A stretch of 64,000 bases of DNA from Advenella mimigardefordensis DPN7 (GCF_000521505.1 NZ_CP003915.1:2046001-2110000); one strand, 5' to 3'. Shown: positions 19,617 to 27,315, counted from the stretch's first letter. Notes: generated by a model from the letters alone, not told the origin. A program made the numbers and translations.

Positions 19617-19622
19617 GCACTT

Positions 19623-20204
19623 ATGATGTCCAGTGATTTATTAAAAGTGTGTTTAGCGGGTTGTTTATTCCTGCCAATTATTTCGAATGCACAACCCAGA
19701 AGCCTTGAAAACTATAAGAGTCTAAGTCAGGGCATAAAAGAAAATCCGATCATGGGTTACGTTCTTCCTGTATTCGAAGATTTCCGAATCAACGAGCTAC
19801 ATAGTGATCCGAAATCCGGATCGCTCAGAGTCCGGTATAACACCAAGCAGAAAAATCGTATTTCAAGTGTGAGTGCAAAAAAAACACCTCGCAATATTGA
19901 AAAGGCCAGGGTGTCTGGTGCGCTTGCAGAAGCAATTGATAAGGCATTACCAACCGATAACGCCGGTCCGCGAACTACGCGCAGTTTTACGACTGCCAAA
20001 GGTGTGGATGTGAATTGCATCGGCGTCGTTTTGGATGACAAAAAAATATCGAATTCGATATGTTATGCCATGTTTGATAACTATTACATTCAGGCCAATA
20101 TGGTGTGGGCCTTAGACGGCGAAAATAAAGAGCAGGCGTTTTCCCGTTCTGATGGATTTGTGAAGGCGGTCATTGATCGATTTGATGAATATCCGGAAAT
20201 TTAG
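19623..20204 (+). CDS. Exported protein of unknown function, 193 residues
   Basis: Starts MMSSDLLKVCLAGCLFLPI with a clear signal peptide, probably cut after SNA (about residue 22). The mature part has basic beta-rich stretches (SGSLRVRYNTKQKN), a possible disulphide pair (Cys in VNCIGVV and SICYAMF), and ends FDEYPEI. An in-frame TTG at 19581 would place the signal peptide inside, so ATG 19623 with AAAAGGGG upstream is preferred. No family recognised. Its stop codon lies directly at the edge of the truncated brnA remnant on the other strand, so this gene may have arrived by the event that cut brnA. Confidence 0.68.
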   Translation: MMSSDLLKVCLAGCLFLPIISNAQPRSLENYKSLSQGIKENPIMGYVLPVFEDFRINELHSDPKSGSLRVRYNTKQKNRISSVSAKKTPRNIEKARVSGALAEAIDKALPTDNAGPRTTRSFTTAKGVDVNCIGVVLDDKKISNSICYAMFDNYYIQANMVWALDGENKEQAFSRSDGFVKAVIDRFDEYPEI

Positions 20205-20358
20205 TGCCAAGAGGACGAGCTCGTACGTCTTCGCGGTAAAACTCCCCCAGATTTTCTTCGGTGGAATGGAAGGTATCAGGATCGTCCATTGCCGCCTTTG
20301 TGATCGCTGCATCTTCCGCATCAGTAGGCAGGATGGTTCCGGGTTTAAGCTTGACCAT
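20170..20358 (-). pseudogene. brnA: Truncated BrnA-type antitoxin remnant
   Basis: The first 50 residues, beginning MVKLKPGTILPTDAEDAAI, match the BrnA antitoxin N-terminal pattern. The C-terminal ribbon-helix-helix DNA-binding half is missing: similarity stops near RARPLG (about 20206), next to the stop codon of the gene on the other strand, and the frame ends 12 codons later. Its ATG overlaps the stop of the brnT remnant by 14 bases, the normal arrangement of brnT-brnA. Without the DNA-binding half it cannot act as a normal autorepressor. Function of the stub is unlikely. Confidence 0.68.
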
Positions 20359-20524
20359 ATTCTCTTACCTTGCGCTGGTTGGCTTTTCTTAAGCTGATCA
20401 GATGCCGAGGCTCACCTCGTTGCGTGTAAATGATTACGTGTAACCGGTTTCTGATATTACCGATGCGAGTGATTGTACCGACATTTGATGCCAGTCCGAT
20501 ATGAATTGACCCCGAAATTATGTG
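20345..20524 (-). pseudogene. brnT: 3' remnant of BrnT-type toxin gene
   Basis: An open frame of 59 codons bounded upstream by TAG (20525-20527), with no start codon. Its end, VIIYTQRGEPRHLISLRKAN then QRKVREYGQA, fits the C-terminal strands and catalytic R-x-I-S-x-R-K-A pattern of BrnT ribonucleases. The N-terminal half, including the first catalytic residues, is absent. So both toxin and antitoxin genes are broken on their outer sides and only the overlapping middle survives. Family call is from memory of BrnT ends; a profile search would settle it. Confidence 0.6.
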
Positions 20525-20641
20525 CTAACTTCCATGAGATTTTCATCGCTACACGTGTGAATCCGAGGCTGGCCACTCGTTCGCGTTACTATTACCGATC
20601 AGTGGAAACAATTAAACTGCTCGTTCTAATAGGGAGATTGC

Positions 20642-20917
20642 GTGTCGGGTTTTGAGTGGTTAGTTATGCTTATTCCTGCTACTGCGATTGCCGTGGTGGT
20701 CTTTGTACTGCTGCGAGATCGCAAGCACCAAAGCAAACGCAAGGGTCGTGGGTCATCGGACGGAGGATACTTTATCGCGGGTGCTGATTCGGCGAGCGTT
20801 TCACATGCCGGAGGGAGTAACTGTAGTATTTCGGATTCAGGGGGAGATTGCGGCGGTGGAGACAGCGGTGGCGGTGATAGCGGTGGTGGTGATAGCGGTG
20901 GTGGGGGATCGGATTAG
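20642..20917 (+). CDS. Small membrane protein with Gly-Asp-Ser repeat tail
   Basis: Protein of 91 residues: one membrane helix (about 6-25), a basic patch (RDRKHQSKRKGRG), then a Gly/Ser/Asp-rich tail ending in four GGGDS-type units. GTG start with GGGAG about 7 bases upstream. In DNA the tail is a tandem repeat of GGTGGCGGTGATAGC-like 15-mers (about 20850-20915), prone to length change by slippage. The topology suggests the repeat tail faces the cytoplasm or periplasm as a flexible arm. Similar GGGxSGGG tails occur in many small uncharacterised bacterial membrane proteins. No function is known. Confidence 0.65.
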   Translation: MSGFEWLVMLIPATAIAVVVFVLLRDRKHQSKRKGRGSSDGGYFIAGADSASVSHAGGSNCSISDSGGDCGGGDSGGGDSGGGDSGGGGSD

Positions 20918-21115
20918 ACGAGCGGGTCAACCGGCAACGCCAAACCTCGTCATTAAGCCGTGGCCGGTGTCCACTGGCGGCAGCGCGTTCTGAGCTAATA
21001 CTGTGCGGCCCGGCACCGCAGTGCAGGCGATGTGAGCCAACCTGCAGCATAGCCAAAACTTGAAAAATTGACCTTTGTTAATTTGACCGCCTTAAGCAGC
21101 TGGTGTTAATTTGAA

Positions 21116-21192
21116 GGTGTGCGTAGTTCCTGCTCAAGGGAACCCGCTGCGCACCGCCCCGTTAATGTCCTTTTCGGGGCGTTTTGTTTTTG
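21116..21192 (+). ncRNA. Candidate small RNA of about 75 bases
   Basis: TTGACC (21083-21088), a 17-base spacer and TTAATT (21106-21111) form a possible promoter. The predicted RNA starts with an imperfect hairpin (GGTGTGC 21116-21122 with GCGCACC 21149-21155, inner GTTCC/GGAAC), followed at once by the terminator CGCCCCG/CGGGGCG with TTTTGTTTTT. Promoter, hairpin and terminator in 110 bases is the layout of a stand-alone small RNA. It could instead be the 3' end of a long untranslated tail of the upstream gene. Confidence 0.4.
21155..21192 (+). terminator. Rho-independent terminator
   Basis: CGCCCCG (21155-21161) pairs with CGGGGCG (21175-21181), followed by TTTTGTTTTT. Confidence 0.85.
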
Positions 21193-21340
21193 CTGAGGCC
21201 TCTGGTCACCCGGTATAGTCATTTGTTTGAAAATATGCCTATTGCTGGTATGCTGGATTCCAGTGTTGCTTGCCTTCGCCGTGGCGTTTGCCCAAAATTG
21301 GTGTAACGTATAGCCAAACCCAATCTATTCGAAATCTGAT

Positions 21341-21562
21341 ATGAAACTACTATTTGTACTGATGATTCCCATCTTATTTTTGACAGCGTGTGCTCAACAG
21401 TCGGTTGGCATGGCGAATCCGGCATCCGTGTATTGCACGGAAAAGGGCGGGACCATAGTCATCAAGGATACGGACAAAGGCCAGATTGGTATATGCAAGC
21501 TGCTCGATGGGAGTGAAATAGAGGAGTGGGAACTCTATCGTCGGGACCATAAGCAGCAGTGA
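21341..21562 (+). CDS. DUF333-family lipoprotein
   Basis: Short lipoprotein of 73 residues with signal peptide and lipobox LTAC (Cys17). The mature part follows the DUF333 pattern NPASVYC, GGTIVI, GxxGICKL, DGSEIEEWELYRR almost perfectly. Proteins of this family (some named putative hemolysins without proof) are anchored on the periplasmic side; their role is unknown. It marks the right edge of the accessory region. Confidence 0.9.
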   Translation: MKLLFVLMIPILFLTACAQQSVGMANPASVYCTEKGGTIVIKDTDKGQIGICKLLDGSEIEEWELYRRDHKQQ

Positions 21563-21624
21563 AGTGGTGGCTGCTTCGTAGCAGTAATACGGCCAACTGC
21601 TTCGTTATTGATCGTCCTCGTGCA

Positions 21625-21647
21625 GAACGGAGCATTGCGCTCCGTTC
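21625..21647. terminator. Hairpin between convergent genes
   Basis: GAACGGAGC (21625-21633) and GCTCCGTTC (21639-21647) form a perfect 9-bp stem with 5-base loop, between the convergent DUF333 and YdcH genes. There is no T tract, so it may be a weak two-way terminator. Confidence 0.4.
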
Positions 21648-21660
21648 CTGATACTGGCGG

Positions 21661-21879
21661 TCAGGTTGCCGCTCTTTCCTTTAGCATGCTGTAGAGCTGA
21701 TCTTTGAGCTGCAGTTTTTCCTTTTTCTTCTTCTCGATTTCAATATGCTTCTCATTGAAATCCTGGGTTTCCAGGGTTTGCAGCTCCTGGTCCAAATCAT
21801 TATGTTTCTTGAAAAGACGCTTGAAATTGGCGTCTTCTTCTTTGAGTCGGGATATTAAATCACGATATTCAGGGAACAT
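21661..21879 (-). CDS. YdcH family protein (DUF465)
   Basis: Small, highly charged coiled-coil protein of 72 residues, starting MFPEYRDLISRLKEED. The N-terminal FPEYRDLI-LK, the FKRLFKKHNDLDQEL heptads and the Lys-rich EIEKKKKEKLQLKDQLY segment are typical of the DUF465/YdcH family. Function unknown in the family. It is monocistronic between a hairpin on its 3' side and the PerM-type gene's terminator upstream. Confidence 0.92.
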   Translation of the reverse strand: MFPEYRDLISRLKEEDANFKRLFKKHNDLDQELQTLETQDFNEKHIEIEKKKKEKLQLKDQLYSMLKERAAT

Positions 21880-21930
21880 GCCGACGACCTCCGTCTGTAG
21901 TGGATAGGAAAATCTATTATACAGACAAAG

Positions 21931-21966
21931 AATGCCGCGTCCAGAGTTTCAGACGCGGCATTTATT
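21931..21966 (-). terminator. Terminator of the AI-2E transporter gene
   Basis: AATGCCGCGTC (21931-21941) and GACGCGGCATT (21952-21962) form an 11-bp perfect stem. On the minus strand it is followed by CTTTGTCTGT, a modest T-rich tail. It lies 37 bases after the transporter stop. Confidence 0.72.
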
Positions 21967-22002
21967 TTCTAATAAAAACAGTATGTTATAAATTAAGTCC
22001 TG

Positions 22003-23118
22003 CTATTTTGCTGGCGGAGGCGGGCGGCGATGGGCGACCGGCGCCGTCCTGTTTTTATCATTCAGATTGACCGCCGCAGGGAACAAATCCCAGATGGCGA
22101 TGAACATGGCGGCAATGAGCGGGCCGATCACAAAGCCAGTCAGGCCAAACAGCGATAGACCGCCAAGCGTAGAAATGAGCACCAGATAATCGGGCATTTT
22201 CGTGTCCTTGCCCACCAGCAAGGGACGAAGAATATTATCCGACAGGCCAATGACCAAAAAGCCGAACAGAACCAGAATGGTACCGTTCCACAACTGGCCC
22301 GTAATCAGAAAGTAGACCGCGACGGGCAGCCACACAATGGCGGCGCCCACGGCCGGCAGCAGGGACAGAAAACCCATCACGACGCCCCACAGCAACGCGC
22401 CCTGAATACCCAGAATCCAGAATATCAGGCCGCCGAGCATGCCTTGTACCGCAGCGATAACGACATTGCCTTTGACGGTTGCTCGCACTACCGTATTGAA
22501 TTTCTGGAAGAGAAACTGTTTATGGTCGTCGGTCAGCGGAATCAGGTTTTTGAGACGGTGTGTGAGTGCTGGTCCATCCTTGAGCAGGAAAAACAGCAAA
22601 TACAGCATAATGCAGAATTCGACCAGGAATGAAAAGAAGTTTTGGCCGATATCGAGCGCCTGCGTGGCCAGATACTTACTACCCTGCATCATGCTGGCCG
22701 AAATTTTGGCGTAAAGCGAAGATAGGTTGTAAATCTCAAACTGGGCCAGAAAATCGCGGACCGATGCCGGCAAAGCCTCTGACACCTGCCTGATATATTC
22801 AGCCATATTGAACTGGCCGGATTCAATGCGCTGATACAGCAATATCGATTCGTTGATCAGCGAGATGGAAATCAGAATCAGCGGAATGATGGCGATCAGC
22901 AGGCAAATGATGAGCGTGATAATCGATACCGTGGTATTTCTGCCCGGCATGCGTTGAAGTATCCACAGTTGTAGCGGACGAAATAGCACTGCCAGGACGA
23001 TCGCCCAGAAGATGGCGCCGTAAAAGGGTACGAGCAGTTTCAGGAAAGCGAGTGAGACCGCAATCAGAATGATAATAAAGGTATTGAAGTAAATGCTGGA
23101 GCGGTTCAGATAGGCCAT
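22003..23118 (-). CDS. AI-2E family transporter (PerM-like permease)
   Basis: Inner-membrane protein of about 371 residues with around eight membrane helices, in the AI-2E/UPF0118 family. Visible are the helix pair at the N-terminus (FIIILIAVSLAFLKLLVPF), the long middle region with LPASVRDFLAQFEIYNL, and the C-terminal motif LSDNILRPLLVGKDTKMPDYL, which is very conserved. The start MAYLNRSS (23118) is preferred; a longer MYTI start at 23130 also exists. Family members move solutes or ions, some the signal AI-2; the substrate here is unknown. Divergent from the lipoprotein gene. Confidence 0.92.
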   Translation of the reverse strand: MAYLNRSSIYFNTFIIILIAVSLAFLKLLVPFYGAIFWAIVLAVLFRPLQLWILQRMPGRNTTVSIITLIICLLIAIIPLILISISLINESILLYQRIESGQFNMAEYIRQVSEALPASVRDFLAQFEIYNLSSLYAKISASMMQGSKYLATQALDIGQNFFSFLVEFCIMLYLLFFLLKDGPALTHRLKNLIPLTDDHKQFLFQKFNTVVRATVKGNVVIAAVQGMLGGLIFWILGIQGALLWGVVMGFLSLLPAVGAAIVWLPVAVYFLITGQLWNGTILVLFGFLVIGLSDNILRPLLVGKDTKMPDYLVLISTLGGLSLFGLTGFVIGPLIAAMFIAIWDLFPAAVNLNDKNRTAPVAHRRPPPPAK

Positions 23119-23167
23119 AATGGTGTACAACTCTGAATTGAGATGATGCCCATTCTAGATGATTTTT

Positions 23168-23196
23168 TTCCAATTCAAGAACTTATTCTTTACAAT
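23168..23196 (+). promoter_or_regulatory. Candidate promoter for the SLT-like lipoprotein
   Basis: TTCCAA (23168-23173), 17-base spacer, TACAAT (23191-23196). If used, transcription would start near 23203, leaving almost no leader before an ATG at 23212 and favouring one of the later starts. Confidence 0.35.
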
Positions 23197-23229
23197 ATTT
23201 GCAAATATCCGATGAAGGTAATGACCCCC

Positions 23230-23823
23230 ATGCTGCAATTGAGATCCGTATTTACCATCGGCATGCTGGCCGGCGCTGTCACGCTGGCAGGCTGTTCTAC
23301 AGCACCACCTAAAAATGCAGAAGATCTGTGCGCAATATTTCAGGAAAAACCGGAGTGGCACACGGCTGCGCTGGATATGCAGAATAAATGGGGCGTGCCC
23401 ATTCCGGTACCTTTTGCCATGATGTATCAGGAGTCGTCGTATCGCTATGATGCCAAGCCTCCCAAAAACTATCTGCTCTGGTTCATTCCGTGGGGACGGG
23501 TGAGTTCTGCTTATGGTTACGCCCAGGCCAAGGACGAGGTCTGGAGTGATTACGAACGTGATACCGGCAAAAGTGGCAGTCGCGATGATTTTGCTGATGC
23601 ATTGGACTTCATGGGCTGGTATATGTCCAAGGCACAGGTGCTTAACGGGACGTCCAAATGGGATGCCTATGGTCAGTATCTGAACTATCACGAAGGCTGG
23701 AGCGGCTATCGTAACAAAAGCTACCAGGCTAAGGCCTGGCTGATGCGCACCGCCGATATCGTCAAGGAACGGGCGGCGCGCTATACAGCTCAGTATAACC
23801 AGTGTCGTGCCCAATTAATGTGA
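23230..23823 (+). CDS. SLT-domain (lytic transglycosylase-like) lipoprotein
   Basis: Periplasmic lipoprotein with lipobox LAGC after the helix SVFTIGMLAGAVT. The mature domain has the SLT-like catalytic context MMYQESSYR, where the Glu is the probable acid/base, and later SAYGYAQ and the NYHEGWSGY segment matching transglycosylase substrate-cleft motifs. It would cleave peptidoglycan glycan chains. The start is uncertain: ATGs at 23212, 23221 and 23230 are in frame; 23230 gives a clean signal peptide and leaves AAGG (23214-23217) upstream, though at long spacing. Confidence 0.85.
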   Translation: MLQLRSVFTIGMLAGAVTLAGCSTAPPKNAEDLCAIFQEKPEWHTAALDMQNKWGVPIPVPFAMMYQESSYRYDAKPPKNYLLWFIPWGRVSSAYGYAQAKDEVWSDYERDTGKSGSRDDFADALDFMGWYMSKAQVLNGTSKWDAYGQYLNYHEGWSGYRNKSYQAKAWLMRTADIVKERAARYTAQYNQCRAQLM

Positions 23824-23938
23824 GGCAAAGGGCATTAAAAAAGGGCCATTAAAATAGCGGCTTATTCAGCAGGGTACGAATATGAACAAACACGTACCTG
23901 CCCGTCGCATATAAGCGAGTTTTATACCGTATGTGCCG

Positions 23939-25135
23939 TCAGGCCGTTTTTTGCGGACTACGCTTCCACACCAGAATCGCATACGCGGCCACGCCGGCAA
24001 TCAGGCCCCAGAATGCGGATCCGACGCCAAAGAATGAGACACCAGATGCGGTCATTAGAAACGTGATCACGCCGGCTTCGCGTTCTGTTTCTTTGGCCAT
24101 GGCCCCAGCCAGTCCGGCCGAGAGGGCGCCCAGCAGAGCCAGGCCAGCCAGTGAGGCCACAAAGGTTTCCGGTATTGCAATAAACAGCGTGGTTACCACG
24201 GTCGCAAATAAGCCGAAAAAGATATAGAAAGCGCCGCAGACAATGCCGGCGACATAACGCCGTTGTGGATCGGGGTGGCATTCCGGGCCGGTACATATTG
24301 CGGCTGTGATGGCGGCCAGGGTGGTGCCATGCAGGCCGAAAGGGGCAAACAGTATTGTTGAAATACCCGTTGTGGTAATGAGTGGTGAGATGGGCGTATG
24401 GTGATAACCGCTGGATTGAAGAACCGCAACACCCGGTGCGTATTGGGAGGCAAGGGCCACAAAGGCCAGCGGAATCCCAACGCCAACAAACGCCGGTATG
24501 GACAGCCCAGGCACCGTAAACTCCGGAATCACCAGACTGAAGCTGAGCACCTGCGTATTGAGCTGCCCCAGCATGATACAAACCACAATGCCGGTAAGCA
24601 ATGCCGCCAGCACCGCATAGCGCGGTATGGCGCGCTTCACAATCAGGTACGCCAGAACGATAGGCAGCACCAGGGCCGGCGCCTGTTGCAGCGAAACAAA
24701 CAGGTGCGCGCCGAATGCAAACAGGATACCGGCCAGCATACCGGAAACGATACTGCGAGGTACGTGCTGCATCAGGCGGGAGAACAGGCCGCTGACGCCC
24801 AGTAACACAACCAGTAGCGCAGCAAATATGTACGCACCAATAATATCGTTGTAGGAATAGTGAGGCAGGGCGTCGATCAGCAGCGCTGCACCACCGGTAG
24901 AGAAAGCGCAGACAATAGGGGTGCGGTAGCGGATACTCAGCCAGAGGCCACAAACGCCACTGGTGATGGACATGGCCCAGATCCAGCTTGTGAGCTGCAT
25001 CTGGGTAAGTCCACCAACTTTAGCTGCCTGAATAATAATGGCTACCGGTCCTGTGAGGGAAACCAGGACTGTGATGAGTCCTGCTATGGTCGCCGATGTG
25101 GAAAAGTCTTTTTTGAAATGCTGCCAGGCATCCAT
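23939..25135 (-). CDS. benE: Benzoate/H+ symporter BenE-family protein
   Basis: Membrane transporter of 398 residues with about 10-12 hydrophobic helices. The BenE family pattern shows as SLTGPVAIIIQAA near the start, GLWLSIRYRTPIVCAFSTGGAALL, GMLAGILFAFG, and FGLHGTTLAAITAAICTGPECHPDPQRRY. The last, with GPE and HPDP, is strongly conserved. No benzoate catabolic genes are nearby, so the substrate may differ; BenE-family symporters are often annotated without test. lexA lies 20 bases upstream on the same strand, so it may be read through from lexA. Confidence 0.9.
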   Translation of the reverse strand: MDAWQHFKKDFSTSATIAGLITVLVSLTGPVAIIIQAAKVGGLTQMQLTSWIWAMSITSGVCGLWLSIRYRTPIVCAFSTGGAALLIDALPHYSYNDIIGAYIFAALLVVLLGVSGLFSRLMQHVPRSIVSGMLAGILFAFGAHLFVSLQQAPALVLPIVLAYLIVKRAIPRYAVLAALLTGIVVCIMLGQLNTQVLSFSLVIPEFTVPGLSIPAFVGVGIPLAFVALASQYAPGVAVLQSSGYHHTPISPLITTTGISTILFAPFGLHGTTLAAITAAICTGPECHPDPQRRYVAGIVCGAFYIFFGLFATVVTTLFIAIPETFVASLAGLALLGALSAGLAGAMAKETEREAGVITFLMTASGVSFFGVGSAFWGLIAGVAAYAILVWKRSPQKTA

Positions 25136-25155
25136 AGCTACACCGAAAAGGAGAA

Positions 25156-25878
25156 TCAGTGCAGATTATGCGGCCTGATCAGGCCGACTGCAATCCCTTC
25201 GATAGCAAAATCATTTTCATCGGAGACGATAATGGGAGAGAACTCGTCGTTTTCCGGCAGCAGTTCGACAATACGACCGCGACGGTTAAAGCGCTTGACG
25301 GTCACTTCATCATCGATACGCGCAACCACGATCTGGCCATTGCGAGCATCGGGTGAGCGTTTGACAGCCAGCAAATCGCCGTCCATGATGCCGATGTTCT
25401 GCATACTTTGTCCTTTGACCGTGAGCAGGTAATCGGGCTGCTGTTCAAAGAGTGAAGGGTCTATGGACAGTTCTCGATGGATGTGTTCTGTCGCCAGGAT
25501 GGGGCTGCCGGCAGCCACCTTACCTACCACGGGCAATAACAACTGACGCAGACCATCGGCCAGGGACACGCCAATATTGCCAGCGGCTTTGCCTGATGTG
25601 GAGCGGCCTGGTGTGGGGCTGCCAGATGAGCCGGACGGAGAGCCTGTTGCCGCTGTGTCGGCGTCTTCAACCAGACGAATACCGCGCGAGGCACCCGCCG
25701 TAAGCGTGATGGCGCCTTTTCGGGCGAGTGCCCGCAAATGATCTTCCGCAGCATTGGGCGATTTGAATCCCAGGGCGGCGGCAATCTCTGCGCGCGTGGG
25801 GGGAAAGCCGGTGCGCTCCACAGCGGCTTTGATCAGATTCAAAATTTCCTGCTGGCGCGCGGTAAGTTTCAGGCTCAT
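25156..25878 (-). CDS. lexA: SOS repressor LexA with an extended linker
   Basis: Repressor of the DNA-damage response that cuts itself when RecA is activated. N-terminal winged helix ([21 protein letters not shown]), recognition helix region [20 protein letters not shown], cleavage site at Ala123-Gly124, catalytic Ser158 (GQSMQN) and Lys195 (EVTVKRF). At 240 residues it is longer than the 202 of E. coli owing to a Gly/Ser/Thr/Pro linker at about residues 74-104. An SOS box lies 37 bases upstream, so it is self-regulated. benE may be co-transcribed and thus possibly SOS-responsive. Confidence 0.97.
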   Translation of the reverse strand: MSLKLTARQQEILNLIKAAVERTGFPPTRAEIAAALGFKSPNAAEDHLRALARKGAITLTAGASRGIRLVEDADTAATGSPSGSSGSPTPGRSTSGKAAGNIGVSLADGLRQLLLPVVGKVAAGSPILATEHIHRELSIDPSLFEQQPDYLLTVKGQSMQNIGIMDGDLLAVKRSPDARNGQIVVARIDDEVTVKRFNRRGRIVELLPENDEFSPIIVSDENDFAIEGIAVGLIRPHNLH

Positions 25879-25910
25879 GTTTCCCCGTAATCAAAGAGAC
25901 AAATAAAAAA

Positions 25911-25934
25911 TGGACTGTATGTATATACAGTCCA
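25911..25934 (-). promoter_or_regulatory. LexA-binding SOS box of lexA
   Basis: CTGTATGTATATACAG at 25915-25930 fits CTG-N10-CAG and the consensus TATATATATA core closely. Flanking bases extend the dyad to TGGACTGTAT-GTAT-ATACAGTCCA (25911-25934). Confidence 0.92.
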
Positions 25935-26014
25935 TATTCTGACGCATTCACGGACGGATGGCAAGCGTTTTCAGTGAGAAACTGCCTGCAGGCCGCGGAT
26001 TTGGTGGTTACCGA

Positions 26015-27214
26015 TTACAGAACGGCGGCGATCGCCTTTACCACGCTGTCGATATTGCGGCTATTGAGCGCAGCAACGCAGATTCGTCCGCTGTTGACGG
26101 CGTAGATGCCGTGCTCTGTGCGCAGCCGCTCTACCTGCTCTTTGGTCAGGCCTGAGTAGGAGAACATACCACGCTGGGCCATAACGAAATTGAAGTCCTG
26201 TTTGACACCGGCAGCATTCAGCTTGTCTGTAAGCTGCTTGCGCATCTCGCGAATACGGTCACGCATTTGCGCCAGTTCGCTTTCCCACTGGGCGAATAGT
26301 TCTGGTGTATTCAGGATTTGCGCTACCACCATACCACCATGGGTAGGTGGGTTGGAATAGTTGGTGCGGATAACCCGCTTGATCTGGCTCAGCACACGGG
26401 ACGCTTCGTCTGTGCTGCTTGTTACAACAGTAAGCGCCCCCACACGCTCGCCATACAGCGAGAATGATTTGGAGAACGAGGAGCTGATGAACATGGACAT
26501 GCCAAGATCGGCGAACAGACGTACAACGGCGGCGTCTTCCTGCAGGCCAGCGCCAAATCCCTGATAGGCGATGTCCAGGAACGGTACCAGATTGCGTTCT
26601 TTCACCAAGGTAGCGATTTGTTGCCATTGTTCCGGGCTGGGATCCACTCCGGTTGGGTTGTGGCAGCATGCGTGCAGCACGATGATGGAGCCTTCAGGCA
26701 TGGCTTTGACTGATGCGGCGAAGCCGTCAAAATTCAGGCCGTGGGTAGCGGCGTCATAGTAGCTATAGGTTTCTACCTTGAAGCCGGCGCGTTCGAACAG
26801 CGCACGGTGGTTTTCCCAGCTTGGGTCGCTGATGTAAACAGTTGAGTCTGGTTGCAACTGTTTGAGGAAGTCGGCGCCGATTTTCAGCGCGCCTGTACCG
26901 CCCAGTGCCTGGAAAGTGAGGGCACGACCCTGGGTGATCACATCTGAGTCTTTGCCAAAAAGCAGTTCCTGCGCACCCTTGTTGTAATTGCCGATGCCTT
27001 CAATGGGCAGATAGCCACGGGCAGCGTGCGCTTCTACGCGCTGCCTTTCGGCTTCCTGCACTGCCTTCAGCAGAGGGATCTTGCCATTATCATCGTAGTA
27101 GACGCCAACGCCCAGATTTACCTTGGTATCACGGGTATCGGCATTGTACTGTTCATTCAGACCCAGAATCGGATCACGGGGGGCGAGCTCGACGGCATTG
27201 AAAAGAGTGGTCAT
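26015..27214 (-). CDS. tyrB: Aromatic/aspartate aminotransferase (TyrB/AspC type)
   Basis: PLP enzyme of the class I aspartate/aromatic aminotransferase group, 399 residues. The start MTTLFNAVELAPRDPILGL matches the family; the longer TTG-type start at 27250 is rejected. Conserved stretches are NLGVGVYYDDNGKIPLL, the PLP-phosphate segment GGTGAL, HACCHNPTGVD and the Schiff-base lysine in SSSFSKSFSLYGERVGA. It transfers amino groups between glutamate and aromatic keto acids or oxaloacetate; aspartate versus aromatic preference cannot be told from sequence. Divergent from uvrB with a 101-base shared promoter region. Confidence 0.9.
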   Translation of the reverse strand: MTTLFNAVELAPRDPILGLNEQYNADTRDTKVNLGVGVYYDDNGKIPLLKAVQEAERQRVEAHAARGYLPIEGIGNYNKGAQELLFGKDSDVITQGRALTFQALGGTGALKIGADFLKQLQPDSTVYISDPSWENHRALFERAGFKVETYSYYDAATHGLNFDGFAASVKAMPEGSIIVLHACCHNPTGVDPSPEQWQQIATLVKERNLVPFLDIAYQGFGAGLQEDAAVVRLFADLGMSMFISSSFSKSFSLYGERVGALTVVTSSTDEASRVLSQIKRVIRTNYSNPPTHGGMVVAQILNTPELFAQWESELAQMRDRIREMRKQLTDKLNAAGVKQDFNFVMAQRGMFSYSGLTKEQVERLRTEHGIYAVNSGRICVAALNSRNIDSVVKAIAAVL

Positions 27215-27315
27215 CGTTATAAGAAAAGGTAAGGTTGCAGGGAAGGACAAATAAAGTGGATAATGGAAGATTGTACGCCTAAATCAGTGCTAATTTAACC
27301 CTGGATGCACAATCT

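Larger units (their letters stand above)
20918..21340. other. Gene-free stretch before the DUF333 lipoprotein
   Basis: No coding region supported. It contains two copies of GTTAATTTGA (21077-21086 and 21105-21114), a candidate promoter, an imperfect hairpin and a good terminator, listed together as a possible small RNA. Confidence 0.5.

Noticed and set aside
13900-21600. Direct repeat of the tRNA 3' end as an att site
   Set aside because: Short G-rich matches such as ACGGGGGGCA near 16870 share only about 7 bases with the tRNA end, which is not meaningful.
23143-23229. Longer N-terminus for the SLT-like lipoprotein (start 23143)
   Set aside because: It would bury the signal peptide and overlap the predicted promoter.
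24398-24805. Plus-strand basic frame inside benE
   Set aside because: Antisense of BenE membrane helices; Arg/Gln/Asn-rich and without context.
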